Origin: Verrucomicrobiota bacterium
Lineage (GTDB): Bacteria; Verrucomicrobiota; Kiritimatiellia; Kiritimatiellales; Pontiellaceae
Direction of reading: 5' to 3'
DNA: 43,182 nt
Assembly (NCBI GenBank): GCA_024279685.1
Contig: JAJRRI010000076.1
Location: 1 to 43,182, forward strand
How positions within the stretch are numbered: position 1 is the stretch's first letter; each line of letters starts with the position of its first letter. A program made the translations under genes and the position numbers. This document shows, piece by piece, positions 42,465 to 43,182 of the stretch. Under the pieces are notes generated by a model, which did no database searches, was not told where the DNA came from, and worked only from the letters and a program-made list of their open reading frames with translations.

Positions 42465-42949
42465 ATGAAAAGAAAATCAGTCATCCGGGTGATCATTATT
42501 ATTCTGTCGGTCCTAACCATTTCAGCGGGACTTATCCTCTTTCACATAGAATACGGTCTTTGGTGGGATAGACCTGATTTAGGAAACAACATTGTAAGAT
42601 AGAAATAAGAGAAGGCGGTTTTGTTCCTCCAGGGGTTGAATATATGACCGTTATGCTGACACCTGACTCCCCAGAATTTCAGAACATCATCAGCACAATC
42701 GAAGGTGGCTGGAGAGATAATAAATATCTCGCAGGTATAAAAGTAGCGTCCCATATAGTGGAGATCACCTATGAAGATGGATCTGAAACGAGAATAGATG
42801 TGGAAGGAAAAACTATGAGAATCGAGTCAAATAGTGATGTTCGACTTTACCGATCATTACGCAGTGTTTCAGGCATGATTGAAGATGAACTCAAAGTAAA
42901 CAATCCCAACCAATCAATTGAGGCTATCGTGACAACGCCAGTCGATTAG
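42465..42949 (+). pseudogene. Cassette 4: membrane-anchored protein, apparently frameshifted
   Basis: An ORF at 42465-42602 encodes 45 residues (MKRKSVIRV, one membrane helix, then EYGLWWDRPDLGNN). A second frame overlaps it and continues CKIEIREGGFVPPGVEYMTV through the 101-residue ORF 42644-42949 to a TAG. The two frames join naturally near 42586-42592 if one base is inserted or two removed. The composite would be an approximately 160-residue protein with an N-terminal anchor and a soluble domain. Alternatively they are two small genes, since ATG 42644 exists, though no good ribosome binding site precedes it. Function is unknown. Confidence 0.55.
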
Positions 42950-42990
42950 ATTGGAGTCGTTTGCACTCAGCCTCATCTCAGACGTTCATA
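42903..42990 (+). repeat. attC-like site 4
   Basis: The left core is ATCCCAAC (42903-42910), followed by the same CAATCAATTGAG as in site 3. TGAGGCT (42919-42925) pairs with AGCCTCA (42969-42975). The right core is GTTCATA (42984-42990). No further attC was recognised to its right. Confidence 0.65.
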
Positions 42991-43044
42991 TGGTTGAAGT
43001 AATGTCAACCGGGCAAAAAAATAGTAGCCCTGTTTTTTTAGGGT

Positions 43045-43182
43045 TCAAAAACGGGCTAAACGATCGTAATCGGAGGGCGCGGGGAACACACGCAGGGTGA
43101 GCGGTTTTTCCGCATGCAGGGTATGCTCATATCCGTGGACTTTTGTGCCCGCCGAAGCGGACTACCCCATTTGAACCGTTCC
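43045..43182 (-). CDS. Possible C-terminus of an unidentified protein, with an in-frame TAG
   Basis: On the - strand one frame enters at the window edge (GTVQMG), meets TAG at 43162-43164 and continues for 38 sense codons (SASAGTKVHGYEHTLHAEKP and on to DYDRLARF) before TGA at 43045-43047. The reading looks coding-like, and hairpins follow the stop. If it is a gene, it is a fourth case of one stop codon inside a frame. The piece is short and at the edge, so this is uncertain. Confidence 0.35.

Larger units (their letters stand above)
40640..42990 (+). mobile_element. Integron gene-cassette array (about four cassettes, five attC-like sites)
   Basis: Imperfect palindromes of 80-92 bp recur at 40640, 41795, 41966, 42365 and 42903. 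Each starts with an AAC-ending core and ends with a G-T-x-x-x core. The cores match cassette boundaries: the cassette starting TTAGCC (40726) ends with GGCTAAC; the one starting TTCGAT (41869) ends with ATCGAAC; the one starting TTGGGAT (42047) ends with ATCCCAAC; and the last also ends with ATCCCAAC. This reciprocal match is the hallmark of integrated gene cassettes. With the broken intI at 40006-40185, the locus is a degraded integron (attC cluster without integrase). Confidence 0.82.

Noticed and set aside
40640-42990. CRISPR array
   Set aside because: The repeats are long, mutually different palindromes separated by genes of variable length; they fit attC sites, not short identical CRISPR repeats.
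1-43182. tRNA or rRNA genes
   Set aside because: No cloverleaf-like sequence with the conserved T-loop GTTCGA context, and no rRNA segment, was recognised on reading; a dedicated scan was not possible here.

Overview
The window reads as chromosomal DNA of a Gram-negative bacterium. It has TolC-type outer-membrane channels, a DUF2490 outer-membrane protein, tripartite RND pumps and a nitrogen-type PTS. GC content is moderate to high and most genes have AGGAG-type ribosome binding sites. The gene mix suggests the PVC superphylum, probably Kiritimatiellota/Verrucomicrobiota, but that is an impression from gene content and was not tested.

Layout. (1) 170-8230, + strand: era, a membrane transglutaminase-like protein, DUF177, rpmF, plsX, fabH, fabD, fabG, acpP and fabF, a classic type II fatty-acid cluster. 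fabG has an in-frame TAA that removes its last 11 residues. (2) 8406-14322: a secreted protein of unknown function, a PTS EIIA-Ntr-like protein next to a Kef/CPA2-type antiporter (also cut by an in-frame TAA), a DUF2490/DUF502 pair on the - strand, a 660-bp stretch without a recognised gene, a 36-codon membrane ORF and a GH18-like secreted protein. (3) 14426-19252: a fused two-domain glycosyltransferase, then a 1.8-kb AT-rich insertion carrying a Fic gene. The insertion is bracketed by a 58-63-bp duplication of the glycosyltransferase 3' end. An AGCS amino-acid symporter and a small secreted Cys/His protein follow. (4) 19454-31939, - strand: two consecutive CusCBA/CzcCBA-type heavy-metal RND efflux operons, each preceded by a small secreted Cys/His-rich protein. 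The downstream operon ends in a PII-like gene of the type seen beside CusA pumps. The adaptor of the upstream operon is split by an in-frame TAG. A rubredoxin gene lies at the far end. (5) 32090-36277, - strand: glnK and amt behind a well-spaced sigma-54-like promoter with an upstream palindrome, then ptsP (EI-Ntr). (6) 36400-39726: one 1108-residue polypeptide joining E1 alpha, E1 beta, a lipoyl domain and a ketoacyl-ACP synthase III. (7) 39727-43182, accessory: dispersed repeats, an integron-integrase fragment, an IS91-like transposase fragment and a run of attC-like sites bounding four gene cassettes of unknown function. The C-terminus of an unidentified gene may be at the right edge.

How it fits together. 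Nitrogen and PTS signalling are represented by EI-Ntr, a EIIA-Ntr-like protein, GlnK and Amt. Metal export is represented by two RND systems and a metal-associated PII. Fatty-acid synthesis appears as the fab cluster and again as the fused 2-oxoacid-decarboxylase/KAS III protein. That protein looks able to prime a lipid or polyketide chain directly from a 2-oxo acid, and it is the most novel-looking protein here. The degraded integron is the clearest accessory system. Three otherwise intact genes are each broken by one stop codon explainable as a single-base change. This could be real decay or consensus error and needs read-level checking.
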